This document shows, in pieces, positions 56,887 to 63,685 of a stretch of DNA of 64,000 nt. This stretch comes from Sphingomonas colocasiae (GTDB taxonomy: Bacteria; Pseudomonadota; Alphaproteobacteria; Sphingomonadales; Sphingomonadaceae), in contig NZ_JAINVV010000002.1 of assembly GCF_019880585.1 (NCBI RefSeq), positions 62,001-126,000 on the forward strand, in the 5' to 3' direction. Each line of letters starts with the position of its first letter. Within the stretch, counting starts at the first letter, position 1. A program made the translations under genes and the position numbers. Below the pieces are notes generated by a model. It was not told the origin of the DNA and searched no databases. It saw nothing but the letters and a program-made list of their open reading frames with translations.

Positions 56887-57588
56887 ATGGCCGATGAAAT
56901 TGACACAAGAGTTACCCCATCTTTTCATCCTGAAACTGTGCGAGCAATTGAGGGATACGATGACGACACCGCTAGCATTCTTGCCGGGGCCGAGGCAGCA
57001 TTCAACGAAGCTTATATCGGGGTTGGGCGCGTCCACGATGCACGCGAAGCAGGCAAGACGAACCCAGCATGGACGGCGGACAACGCGCTGATCGAGACGC
57101 AGAACTTCGCGGACAAGATGACCCTCAACCTCGCCAAGCGGTTCGACAGCGCCACCGCGAACCTGGGCCGTGTGATTGCGGGGCTGGAGCGCGACCTGTC
57201 CCAGCCCATTGAGAGCCGAGGTGTTGGCGCAATGTCCGCCGAGATTCGCTCTTATGTCCACGCGCTGCCGATGGGCGAACGCATAGGGTTCATCCAACGA
57301 GCGATTAACGCAGGCGACGAGCGCACGATCGGGGCGGTTCTCGGTGGGCCGGCATATCTGTCCGGCCTCACTCCCGAAATGGTAACCACGCTTCTCCGCA
57401 TGCATCATGAGAAGTCCAATCCTCGCGCGGCAAAACAGCTGAGAGCGGCGAAGGCAGGCCTCGAACTGCTCGGAGAGCGTGCACCGCTACTTTTCAAGGA
57501 AATGGAAAAAGCGGTCGGCGCCAAGCAGGCCAAGGTCCAACAGCTCCGCGCCGCCAAGGCCGCTGCTGAAAAGTCCTTCGTCGTCTGA
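56887..57588 (+). CDS. Unknown 233-aa island protein
   Basis: Not recognised. The protein is mostly helical, starting MADEIDTRVTPSFHPE, with a central IRSYVHALPMGERIGFIQRAINAGDERTIGAVLGGP and a C-terminal coiled-coil-like Lys/Ala-rich end (KEMEKAVGAKQAKVQQLRAA). It has no signal peptide or membrane helix. The ATG at 56887 follows an ordinary weak ribosome-binding site. It lies 29 bp before the DUF5681 gene and is likely cotranscribed, which suggests a packaging- or virion-related role. Confidence 0.75.
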   Translation: MADEIDTRVTPSFHPETVRAIEGYDDDTASILAGAEAAFNEAYIGVGRVHDAREAGKTNPAWTADNALIETQNFADKMTLNLAKRFDSATANLGRVIAGLERDLSQPIESRGVGAMSAEIRSYVHALPMGERIGFIQRAINAGDERTIGAVLGGPAYLSGLTPEMVTTLLRMHHEKSNPRAAKQLRAAKAGLELLGERAPLLFKEMEKAVGAKQAKVQQLRAAKAAAEKSFVV

Positions 57589-57617
57589 TCCTTGTTCTAA
57601 ACAATCCGAGGCATCCG

Positions 57618-58112
57618 ATGACTGACACGATTGCCCCCCCTTGGGGGACGGACTGGAGGCCCACGCCGCCACCTATCCCCACCGAGCCGCGTGGCCCCGG
57701 CAATCCCGCATGGAAACCCGGCGTAAGCGGCAACCCTCGCGGGCGTCCACCGGGGCGACCGGATCGGCGTTTGTTGGCCACGCAGCAGATGCTCGACGAG
57801 ATGCGGAACATCGTTGCCGTGCTGGTAGGCAAAGCGTTGGAAGGCGACACGAATGCCGCCAGCATCGTTCTCGCCAAGTGCCTGCCCAGCATCAAGGCGC
57901 AGGCGGAGAAGGTGAACTTCGAATTCGATGCAACCGCACCGATCAGCGATCAGGTTGCCCAGGTGCTTGATGCCGTAGCCGCTGGGGCGGTCGCGCCCGA
58001 TGTCGGCAGGCTCATCATCGACAGCATCAAATCGCTCGCGGACGTGCGCGCCAGCGAGGAGCTTGAGGCCCGGATCGCCGCTCTAGAGGAGGCGAAGGAT
58101 GCCCAAGGGTAA
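57618..58112 (+). CDS. DUF5681-domain protein (small-terminase-like)
   Basis: 164 residues. NPAWKPGVSGNPRGRPPGRPD is the DUF5681 signature, followed by helices (TQQMLDEMRNIVAVLVGKALEGDTNAASIVL) and an acidic C-terminal coil (ARIAALEEAKDAQG). DUF5681 genes commonly sit in front of the large terminase gene in prophage-like elements and are regarded as DNA-recognition or small-terminase-like. No large terminase follows here, a pattern expected if the island borrows a helper phage's packaging motor. Confidence 0.75.
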   Translation: MTDTIAPPWGTDWRPTPPPIPTEPRGPGNPAWKPGVSGNPRGRPPGRPDRRLLATQQMLDEMRNIVAVLVGKALEGDTNAASIVLAKCLPSIKAQAEKVNFEFDATAPISDQVAQVLDAVAAGAVAPDVGRLIIDSIKSLADVRASEELEARIAALEEAKDAQG

Positions 58113-58197
58113 AATGCAATTGCGCCAACTTCGCTGCAAAAAAGGTCGAGCGAGACCGGCCTTGCCTGAAATCCATTCCTACGGGGACCGGCCATGA
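58099..58197 (+). CDS. 32-residue basic micro-protein
   Basis: The frame starts at an ATG 6 nt after GAGGAGG, inside the end of the DUF5681 gene, and ends at a TGA that overlaps the next gene's ATG (ATGA). The peptide MPKGKMQLRQLRCKKGRARP-... is strongly basic. Double overlap plus a strong ribosome-binding site argue for translation, either as a peptide or as a coupling leader. Confidence 0.5.
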   Translation: MPKGKMQLRQLRCKKGRARPALPEIHSYGDRP

Positions 58198-58610
58198 GGA
58201 TACCGACAACTCGCAATGTGGTCATCACGGAGGCACCGGAACCGGATGATGTATTCGTCTATGTCGGATGGAGCGGTCCGACTGACGGCCCCCAAGTCCG
58301 CCACACCATGTCCACGCGCTACATGCCCATCACCGAATATCAGGCCTGTGTCGATTGGGCGGTGAGCATGGCGGACCAGATGTCGCACCCGCTCTATGTC
58401 GTGCCTCTCAATCGCCGCGACGTTCTGTTGACCGGCAGGTTCCACCCAATCCGCGCGGCCATCCAGCGCATGACCGATCAGGAGCGCAGCGAGATGCGGC
58501 GGATCGTTGTAACCACATGCTGCGAGGTCATGCGCGACTGCGACGACCCGGAAATCCGCGCAGATATGTTCGACGTGCTGCGCAAGCTGAAGGTGACATA
58601 TGAAAGCTGA
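58194..58610 (+). CDS. Unknown 138-aa island protein
   Basis: Not recognised. It begins MRIPTTRNVVITEAPEPDDVFVYVGW and has a C-terminal helical part (MTDQERSEMRRIVVTTCCEVMRDC) with a Cys pair. No signal peptide or membrane helix. It overlaps the micro-gene before it by 4 bp and the next gene by 11 bp, so it belongs to a tight operon. Confidence 0.7.
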   Translation: MRIPTTRNVVITEAPEPDDVFVYVGWSGPTDGPQVRHTMSTRYMPITEYQACVDWAVSMADQMSHPLYVVPLNRRDVLLTGRFHPIRAAIQRMTDQERSEMRRIVVTTCCEVMRDCDDPEIRADMFDVLRKLKVTYES

Positions 58611-58932
58611 CATTTCGCTGGCGGAGCGCCGTCGTATCGAACGCGAGCAGCAGGCGGAGATTCGCGCCATGCTGGCCCCGCGCCACTTCGCCGTCACGCA
58701 GGAGCAGATGGCTATTGATGCAGCGCTGTTTCAGATGGAGCTAGAACACCTCCGGCGTGCCGCACCTGCCATCTATGCCATTCTGGGGCGCGGGCCTGTC
58801 GAAGTGTCCGCGCCAGTGGTCATTCCCGAACCCGAGCCTGTCGCTTCCGCACTTGTTCCTGAATCGGTGGCGGTTCGTCCCGGTGCGCCTGACCTGCCCT
58901 TTGACCTGCGGCAGCGTTTCGGACTGCGATAA
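58600..58932 (+). CDS. Unknown 110-aa island protein
   Basis: Not recognised. An N-terminal charged helix (LAERRRIEREQQAEIRAML) is followed by a Pro/Val/Glu-rich stretch (PEPEPVASALVPESVAVRPG) and the end DLPFDLRQRFGLR. It may be a scaffold or linker protein. It overlaps the preceding gene by 11 bp. Confidence 0.6.
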   Translation: MKADISLAERRRIEREQQAEIRAMLAPRHFAVTQEQMAIDAALFQMELEHLRRAAPAIYAILGRGPVEVSAPVVIPEPEPVASALVPESVAVRPGAPDLPFDLRQRFGLR

Positions 58933-58937
58933 CCACG

Positions 58938-59165
58938 ATGGTAGGCATCCGGTCCTTGCATAAGCGGATCGCGAAGCTTGAGAAGGCCGATATGCCAACG
59001 CCATCGCCATTCGTACGGTGGTTCGGGTCATTTGACGGATGGGTTGAGCAGGCGGTGTTGCCGGGCGTAGAAAGAGGGGTGCTGGACCCCGGCGACATGG
59101 TGGAGATTGTCGCTGCCCTTCGCCGCTGGGAGCATGACGGCACTTGGTCCACAATCACATATTGA
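58938..59165 (+). CDS. Unknown 75-aa island protein
   Basis: Not recognised. N-terminal coiled-coil-like MVGIRSLHKRIAKLEKAD, then a Trp-rich segment (FVRWFGSFDGWVEQA). It begins 5 bp after the previous stop and closes the operon that starts at 56887. The following 220 bp (59166-59385) contain an inverted repeat gctccaa / ttggagc at 59359-59379, just before the next gene, and no clear gene. Confidence 0.55.
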   Translation: MVGIRSLHKRIAKLEKADMPTPSPFVRWFGSFDGWVEQAVLPGVERGVLDPGDMVEIVAALRRWEHDGTWSTITY

Positions 59166-59385
59166 AACCTTAACCCTCTGTATGTCACAGAGATCCCGCG
59201 ATGCGGCATAATCCGCTCGTGGGGCGTGGAATCCCCTTTGGCGCGTAGCTCGGTCGATTTTTCGGCCGGGTGACCGTCGCGTATGTCCAAGCGCAAGCCA
59301 AAGGTGGCGGTGCCTCGGGCTACGCACGAGGATTCCAACACCCGGCTTAGGCTGGGCGCTCCAAATTTGAATTGGAGCAGTCACC

Positions 59386-59598
59386 ATGCCGTCATCCTCG
59401 ATTCAAGCACGCAATGGCGAAACCCCTCCCACCGAGCTGAGCATAAAGTGCCGTGCGGTCTGGGAATATCTCAACGACAATCGCGAACTGACCGTGGCCG
59501 AGATTCGCGAGGTTGGACGATTGAAGGGGTGGAATGATAACAACACCCGTCAAGAGTATTATCGCTGGCGCAAATATCATGGACTGACGAAACGATGA
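59386..59598 (+). CDS. Unknown 70-aa protein, partner of the nuclease-like gene
   Basis: Not recognised. ELSIKCRAVWEYLNDNRELTVAEIREVGRLKGWNDNNTRQEYYRWRKYHGL suggests a small helical, possibly DNA-binding, fold. GGAG lies 9 nt upstream. The stop overlaps the ATG of the nuclease-like gene (ATGA), so the two are coupled. An inverted repeat (59359-59379) overlapping its ribosome-binding region could be an autoregulatory operator. Confidence 0.6.
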   Translation: MPSSSIQARNGETPPTELSIKCRAVWEYLNDNRELTVAEIREVGRLKGWNDNNTRQEYYRWRKYHGLTKR

Positions 59599-60029
59599 TT
59601 GTTGCTCCGGCACGATCCAACCGGAAGCAGATAACTGGCAACGCAGCTCTATTTTATGTTGCGTGGCAGCTATCGCGGCGTGGTTGGCATGTGATGCCAA
59701 CGATTCGCAATGCGCGAGGATCAGACCTGTTTGTGGCAAATGGGGATGAAACAGTCTTCTTCGGTGTTCAGTCGAAAGGGCAAAGCGCGAAGGATGACAT
59801 CAAGGTTGCGACCGTCCGCGAAGGCAACGTGATTGACCATGTTATGTCTGATTGGTGGATCATCACTAACGAGCCATCATCAGATCAACCGACCTGTTAC
59901 ATACTGACCAAGGTGGAAGTAGCAGAACGCGCCAAGCGGGATCGCGATGGTCAATGCTGGATCAAGCTGACTCACTGCCACGAGTTCAAAAATGCTTGGG
60001 ATCGCATTGGGATGGCACCAACCTTTTGA
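59595..60029 (+). CDS. PD-(D/E)XK-like nuclease-fold protein
   Basis: 144 residues. QITGNAALFYVAWQLSRRGW HVMPT, then GSDLFVANGDETVFFGVQSKG, matches the core of the PD-(D/E)XK fold: Asp44, then Gln59-x-Lys61 on the next strand. Proteins of this shape in alphaproteobacteria are often misannotated as aspartate ammonia-lyase. DNA cleavage is plausible but the acidic residue of the (D/E)XK part is Gln, as in some active members. It ends 3 bp before the island tRNA. Confidence 0.6.
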   Translation: MIVAPARSNRKQITGNAALFYVAWQLSRRGWHVMPTIRNARGSDLFVANGDETVFFGVQSKGQSAKDDIKVATVREGNVIDHVMSDWWIITNEPSSDQPTCYILTKVEVAERAKRDRDGQCWIKLTHCHEFKNAWDRIGMAPTF

Positions 60030-60032
60030 GGT

Positions 60033-60122
60033 TGGCGGAAGAGGTGGGATTCGAACCCACGGACGGGTTACCCCGTCGCTGGTTTTCAAGACCAGTTCCT
60101 TAAACCACTCGGACACTCTTCC
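60033..60122 (-). tRNA. tRNA-Ser(UGA), intact copy carried by the island
   Basis: Complete class II tRNA with encoded CCA: acceptor GGAAGAG/CTCTTCC, D arm, anticodon stem CTGGT/ACCAG around loop CTTGAAA (anticodon TGA), variable arm with GACGGGG/CCCCGTC, and T arm GTGGG-TTCGAAT-CCCAC. The acceptor and anticodon stems differ from the split host tRNA, so it is a separate gene, not a duplicate produced by integration. It lies inside the right end, 124 bp from the junction. Confidence 0.96.
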
Positions 60123-60246
60123 ATGCCGTTTCGGGGCTGGCAGCTTACGACAGGCTTATGGGTGAAACTACCCGGCGAATCGAACCTAAGCTAACCCCTT
60201 GTAACCACACTCCTATTCACGCGGGCAGCTCACCAGCTCCAGTAGC
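60123..60246. other. Right arm of the island
   Basis: 124 bp between the intact tRNA and the right core. Holds GCTTATG (60154-60160), the near-copy CATAAGCCTGTCGTAA (minus strand, about 60145-60160), and a gggt/accc inverted repeat. Probably one arm of the former attP site. Confidence 0.4.
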
Positions 60247-60253
60247 TTTCAAG
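60247..60253. repeat. Right attachment core (tttcaag)
   Basis: Copy of the left core. To its right the sequence continues as the 5' part of the host tRNA (accgctgcctt on the plus strand); to its left (gctccagtagc) it is island DNA. Confidence 0.85.
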
Positions 60254-60285
60254 ACCGCTGCCTTAAACCACTCGGCCACCCGTCC
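60247..60285 (-). pseudogene. tRNA-Ser(UGA), 5' half (right island junction)
   Basis: Reads GGACGGG (acceptor), GCCGAGTGGTTTAAGGC (D arm), GCGGT (anticodon stem 5' strand) and CTTGAAA, then breaks off into island sequence that does not complete a tRNA. A -10-like CATATG at 60297-60302 lies about where the host tRNA promoter should be; transcription from it would run into the intact island tRNA. Confidence 0.92.
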
Positions 60286-60423
60286 GGCTCGCGCGGCATA
60301 TGCGTTTGGTGCGAAAAGGGAAAGGGGGTGGCGTTCATCGGCCCCGATGTGCCGGATGCGGGTCGAAAGGGGATTCACCTGACGCACAGCCTGTGGCAGT
60401 CTGCCGGCCTGTTGGGGAGTTGT

Positions 60424-61470
60424 ATGCGTCTTTTGATCCCGATTTCGATGTCTCTGGCGGCGGTTGCGCTGCCTGTCACCGGCCTGCTGGCGCCGGCCCC
60501 CGCGATCGCGCAAAGCGAGGAGGCGGCGTTCCAGGCCTATCTGCCGCAGCTTCGCGCCCAGGCCGAGCGCCAGGGCGTCAGCCGCGCCACGCTCGATTCG
60601 GTGATGCCGACGCTGACCTTCAACGCGCGCGTGGTGGAACTCGACCGCGATCAGCCCGGCGGTTCGGCCAATGCGCCGATACCCAATTTCGCGCCTTACC
60701 GGATCAGGCATGTGGATGCGCCGCGGATCAACCGCGGGCGCGCCAAATACCAGGCGTTGCGCCACCATCTCGCGCGGATCGAGCGCGAGACCGGCGTGCC
60801 CGAATCGATCATGGTCGCGATCTACGGCCATGAGACCGGCTACGGATCGGTGATGGGCAGTTTCGATCTGGTGCGTGCGCTGGCGACGCTCGCTTATGAA
60901 GGACGCCGCCGCGACCTGTTCGCGGGCGAATTCATCGCCGCGCTGAAGATGATGGATGAGGGCGTGCCGCGCAGCCGGCTCGTCGGAAGCTGGGCGGGCG
61001 CCACCGGCTATCCGCAGTTCCTGCCTTCCGTCTATCTGCGGCTGGCACGCGACGGCGACGGCGACGGGCGCAAGGATATCTGGACGAGCGAGGCCGACGC
61101 GCTGGCGTCGATCGCCAATTATTTCGTCAATGCCGGCTGGCGCCCCAACGTCCCCTGGGGAATCGCGGTCAATGTGCCGGGCGGGCTCGATCGGGCCGCA
61201 TTGCGCAGCAAGATCGTGTCGCCGCGCTGCCAGCGTGTCCATGATCGCCACAGCCGCTATCTGACGATGGCCGAATGGCGCCGCCTCGGCATCACCCAGA
61301 TTTCGGGGCCGCGCCTGCGCGATGCCGAAATGGCCACATTGCTCGAACCCGACGGGCCCGGAAAAACCGCCTATCTGCTAACCGGAAATTATCGGGTCAT
61401 CCTCGATTACAATTGTTCGAATTTCTACGCGCTGTCGGTGGGGTTGCTAGCGGATGAAGTGGAACGTTGA
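60424..61470 (+). CDS. Lytic murein transglycosylase B-like protein
   Basis: 348 residues: signal peptide (MRLLIPISMSLAAVALPVTG...APAIAQ) and the MltB-type catalytic domain: VPESIMVAIYGHETGYGSVMG with catalytic Glu137, RRRDLFAGEFIAALKMMDEG, SWAGATGYPQFLPSVYLRLA, SIANYFVNAGW. It cuts peptidoglycan glycan strands in the periplasm. GGGAG precedes the ATG at 60424. It is the first host gene right of the island and overlaps the rlpA start by 17 bp. Confidence 0.92.
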   Translation: MRLLIPISMSLAAVALPVTGLLAPAPAIAQSEEAAFQAYLPQLRAQAERQGVSRATLDSVMPTLTFNARVVELDRDQPGGSANAPIPNFAPYRIRHVDAPRINRGRAKYQALRHHLARIERETGVPESIMVAIYGHETGYGSVMGSFDLVRALATLAYEGRRRDLFAGEFIAALKMMDEGVPRSRLVGSWAGATGYPQFLPSVYLRLARDGDGDGRKDIWTSEADALASIANYFVNAGWRPNVPWGIAVNVPGGLDRAALRSKIVSPRCQRVHDRHSRYLTMAEWRRLGITQISGPRLRDAEMATLLEPDGPGKTAYLLTGNYRVILDYNCSNFYALSVGLLADEVER

Positions 61471-62479
61471 ACGGGCGGTGATCGCCGGCGTCCTGGCGCT
61501 GGCGTTTTCGGGGCAGGGTGTCGCGCTGGCGAAGGACAAGCGCCCGCCGCAAGGCCAGGGGGCATTGCCCGTCGCGAACATCACGGGCGTCAGCGACGTT
61601 CCCGTCACGCTGGGTGAGCCCTTCAAGGTTGGTGACGTCACCTATCGCCCGGAGGACCGGGCCGATTATGACGATGTCGGTTATGCCGCCGCTTATGCCG
61701 AACCCCCGCAGGGCAATGCCACGGCCAATGGCGAAGCGTTCAATCCGAACGCCATCACCGCCGCGCACCGGACGTTGCCGCTGCCCAGCTATGTGGAAGT
61801 GACGTCGCTCGAGACCGGGCGCACGATCCTGGTGCGCATCAACGACCGTGGCCCGTTTTCCAACGATCGGCTGATCGATCTGTCGGATGGCGCGGCGCGT
61901 CAACTCGGCATCGCGGGGGCGGGGCGCACGCCGGTTCGGGTGCGGCGCGTCAATCCGCCGCAGCAGGAACGCGCGGTGTTGCGCCAGGGCGGCTCGGCCG
62001 CGGAACGGCTTGAAAGCCCGGTGATGATGTTGACGGCATTGCGCCGCAAGCTCGGCATCACGCCGACTCCGCCGATGGCGGTTGCCGCTACGGCGCCAAA
62101 GCCGGCTAATCCGGCACCGACGGCAATCGCGACGACCCCGATTCCGCCGTCCGCCGTCGAGCAGCCGGCGTCGGCGCCGAAGCTGGTCGTCGCCAGCGAG
62201 GGGCTGGCTGCGGACGCGATCGAAACGCCCAGGCCGGCGGCCAAGAGCTCCAGCCCAGCGATAATCGCCGGCGGAAAGTGGTTCGTTCAGCTCGGCGCCT
62301 TTTCGAACAAGCCCCGCGCGGAGGCGCTCGCCAAGAAGGCCGGTGCGCGCGTCGATGCCGTCGGTTCGCTGTTCCGTGTCCGCTTCGGGCCGTTCGCGAA
62401 CGAGGCCGCCGCGAATGAGTCATTGCGGAGCATCAAGGCGAAGGGCTATCCGGAGGCACGTATCCTGAGCGGCGGCTGA
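61454..62479 (+). CDS. rlpA: Septal ring lytic transglycosylase RlpA-like protein
   Basis: 341 residues: signal peptide, double-psi beta-barrel domain with GNATANGEAFNPNAITAAHRTLPLPSYVEV and RINDRGPFSNDRLIDLS (RlpA catalytic region), a low-complexity Pro/Ala linker, and a C-terminal SPOR domain (WFVQLGAFSNKPRAEALAKK ... FRVRFGPFANEAAA) that binds denuded glycan at the septum. The first part normally has a Cys lipobox; none is obvious, so it is probably soluble in the periplasm. Confidence 0.9.
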   Translation: MKWNVERAVIAGVLALAFSGQGVALAKDKRPPQGQGALPVANITGVSDVPVTLGEPFKVGDVTYRPEDRADYDDVGYAAAYAEPPQGNATANGEAFNPNAITAAHRTLPLPSYVEVTSLETGRTILVRINDRGPFSNDRLIDLSDGAARQLGIAGAGRTPVRVRRVNPPQQERAVLRQGGSAAERLESPVMMLTALRRKLGITPTPPMAVAATAPKPANPAPTAIATTPIPPSAVEQPASAPKLVVASEGLAADAIETPRPAAKSSSPAIIAGGKWFVQLGAFSNKPRAEALAKKAGARVDAVGSLFRVRFGPFANEAAANESLRSIKAKGYPEARILSGG

Positions 62480-62510
62480 CGGCCGCCGCGCCTGTCGCGA
62501 GTATAGCCCC

Positions 62511-63671
62511 ATGAAACCCGTCCTGTTCGTCTCCTTCGCCGCCCTGGTCGCCGCCGTTCCGGTCACCGCCGCCGCGCCGCCCTATGAAAGCACGGCCAAG
62601 GTCGCGTTCCTGCAGGATCTCTCGTCGGGCGCGGTGCTGTACGACAAGGGCGCCGATGTCCGCATGCCGCCGGCATCGATGGCGAAGATGATGACGGTCT
62701 ATGTCGCGTTCGATCTGATCAAGCAGGGCAAGCTCAAGCTCGATCAGACGTTCGCGGTGCGCCCCGAAACCTGGCGGCAATGGCATGGCCCCGCCGCCGG
62801 ATCGACGATGTTCCTTGAGACTGGCGAGCAGGTGAGCGTGCGCGACCTGCTGCACGGCATCGTCACGCTTTCGGGCAACGACGCCTGTGTCGTGCTGGCG
62901 GAAGGGATTTCCGGCACCGAGCCGGCCTTTGTCGCGCTGATGAACGCGAAGGCCAAGGAACTGGGCCTCGCCAACAGCCATTTCGGCAATTCCAATGGCT
63001 GGCCCGACGAAGGCGTGACCTATGTCACCGCCCGCGACCTGGCGTCGCTGGCGCGCTCCACGATCGAGGACTTTCCGGAGCTCTACAAGGATTTCTACGC
63101 GCGCAAGGATTACAGCCGCACGCTGAGCGACGGCAAGACGATCAACCAGGAGAATCGCGATCCGCTGCTGGGCCGCGTTTCGGGGGCGGACGGGCTCAAG
63201 ACCGGCCATACCGAGGAAGCCGGCTATGGCTTCACCGGATCGGCGGAACAGAATGGCCGCCGCCTGGTGATGGTGGTTGCGGGGCTCGATTCGTTCAACG
63301 GCCGTATCGAGGAATCGGTCCGCTTCATCGATTGGGGCTTCAAGGCCTGGACGACCAAGCCGCTCTTCACCAAGGGCAGGAAGGTCGAGACCGCCGAGGT
63401 GCAGTTGGGCAGCGACAGCGAAGTCGGCCTGGTCGCGCCGCGCAACCTGGCGGTGACGCTGCCCAATGGCGTCGCCGGCACCATGCAGGTGAAGGTGGTC
63501 TATAACGGCCCCATCAAGGCGCCCATCAAGGCGGGCCAGCATATCGCCGATCTGGTCGTCACCACGCCGGACACGCCGCCGCAGACCATGCCGCTCGTCG
63601 CCGAAAGCGATGTGGGCGAGGCCGGTTTCTTCGGCCGCGCCTGGGCCGGGCTGATGTCGATCTTCGGGTGA
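62511..63671 (+). CDS. dacC: D-alanyl-D-alanine carboxypeptidase (PBP5/6 type)
   Basis: 386-residue S11 family penicillin-binding protein. Signal peptide ending PVTAAA; SxxK with Ser56 and Lys59 ([11 protein letters not shown]), SxN in [17 protein letters not shown] in [11 protein letters not shown], a PBP5-like C-terminal beta domain, and an amphipathic end [14 protein letters not shown] that anchors the protein to the inner membrane. It trims the terminal D-Ala of peptidoglycan pentapeptides. The gene symbol is by similarity only; dacA-type names are equally possible. Confidence 0.92.
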   Translation: MKPVLFVSFAALVAAVPVTAAAPPYESTAKVAFLQDLSSGAVLYDKGADVRMPPASMAKMMTVYVAFDLIKQGKLKLDQTFAVRPETWRQWHGPAAGSTMFLETGEQVSVRDLLHGIVTLSGNDACVVLAEGISGTEPAFVALMNAKAKELGLANSHFGNSNGWPDEGVTYVTARDLASLARSTIEDFPELYKDFYARKDYSRTLSDGKTINQENRDPLLGRVSGADGLKTGHTEEAGYGFTGSAEQNGRRLVMVVAGLDSFNGRIEESVRFIDWGFKAWTTKPLFTKGRKVETAEVQLGSDSEVGLVAPRNLAVTLPNGVAGTMQVKVVYNGPIKAPIKAGQHIADLVVTTPDTPPQTMPLVAESDVGEAGFFGRAWAGLMSIFG

Positions 63672-63685
63672 CGGCCGCCGCGGCC

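Larger units (their letters stand above)
51842..60253. mobile_element. Integrated island in tRNA-Ser(UGA), about 8.4 kb
   Basis: Bounded by the 7-bp cores and the two halves of the split tRNA. It contains, in order, a tyrosine integrase, an AlpA-like protein, a DUF3987 protein, a HEPN-like protein, an unknown 233-aa protein, a DUF5681 protein, several small unknown genes, a PD-(D/E)XK-like protein and an intact tRNA-Ser(UGA). Except for the integrase, everything is on the plus strand with the integrase also plus. Base composition is visibly less GC-rich than the flanks, with AT-rich gaps at 55800-55870 and 56710-56860. No capsid, tail, relaxase or transposase gene is present. Confidence 0.9.

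Noticed and set aside
59283-59537. An 84-codon open frame overlapping the 70-aa gene
   Set aside because: It conflicts with the 59386-59598 frame, which has a ribosome-binding site and couples to the next gene; the 84-codon product has a shadow-like composition.
60084-60090. The tttcaag core inside the intact island tRNA as the island's right end
   Set aside because: Joining the left 3' half to this tRNA's 5' half would mismatch the acceptor stem (GGAAGAG with CCCGTCC) and anticodon stem; joining to 60247-60285 pairs perfectly.
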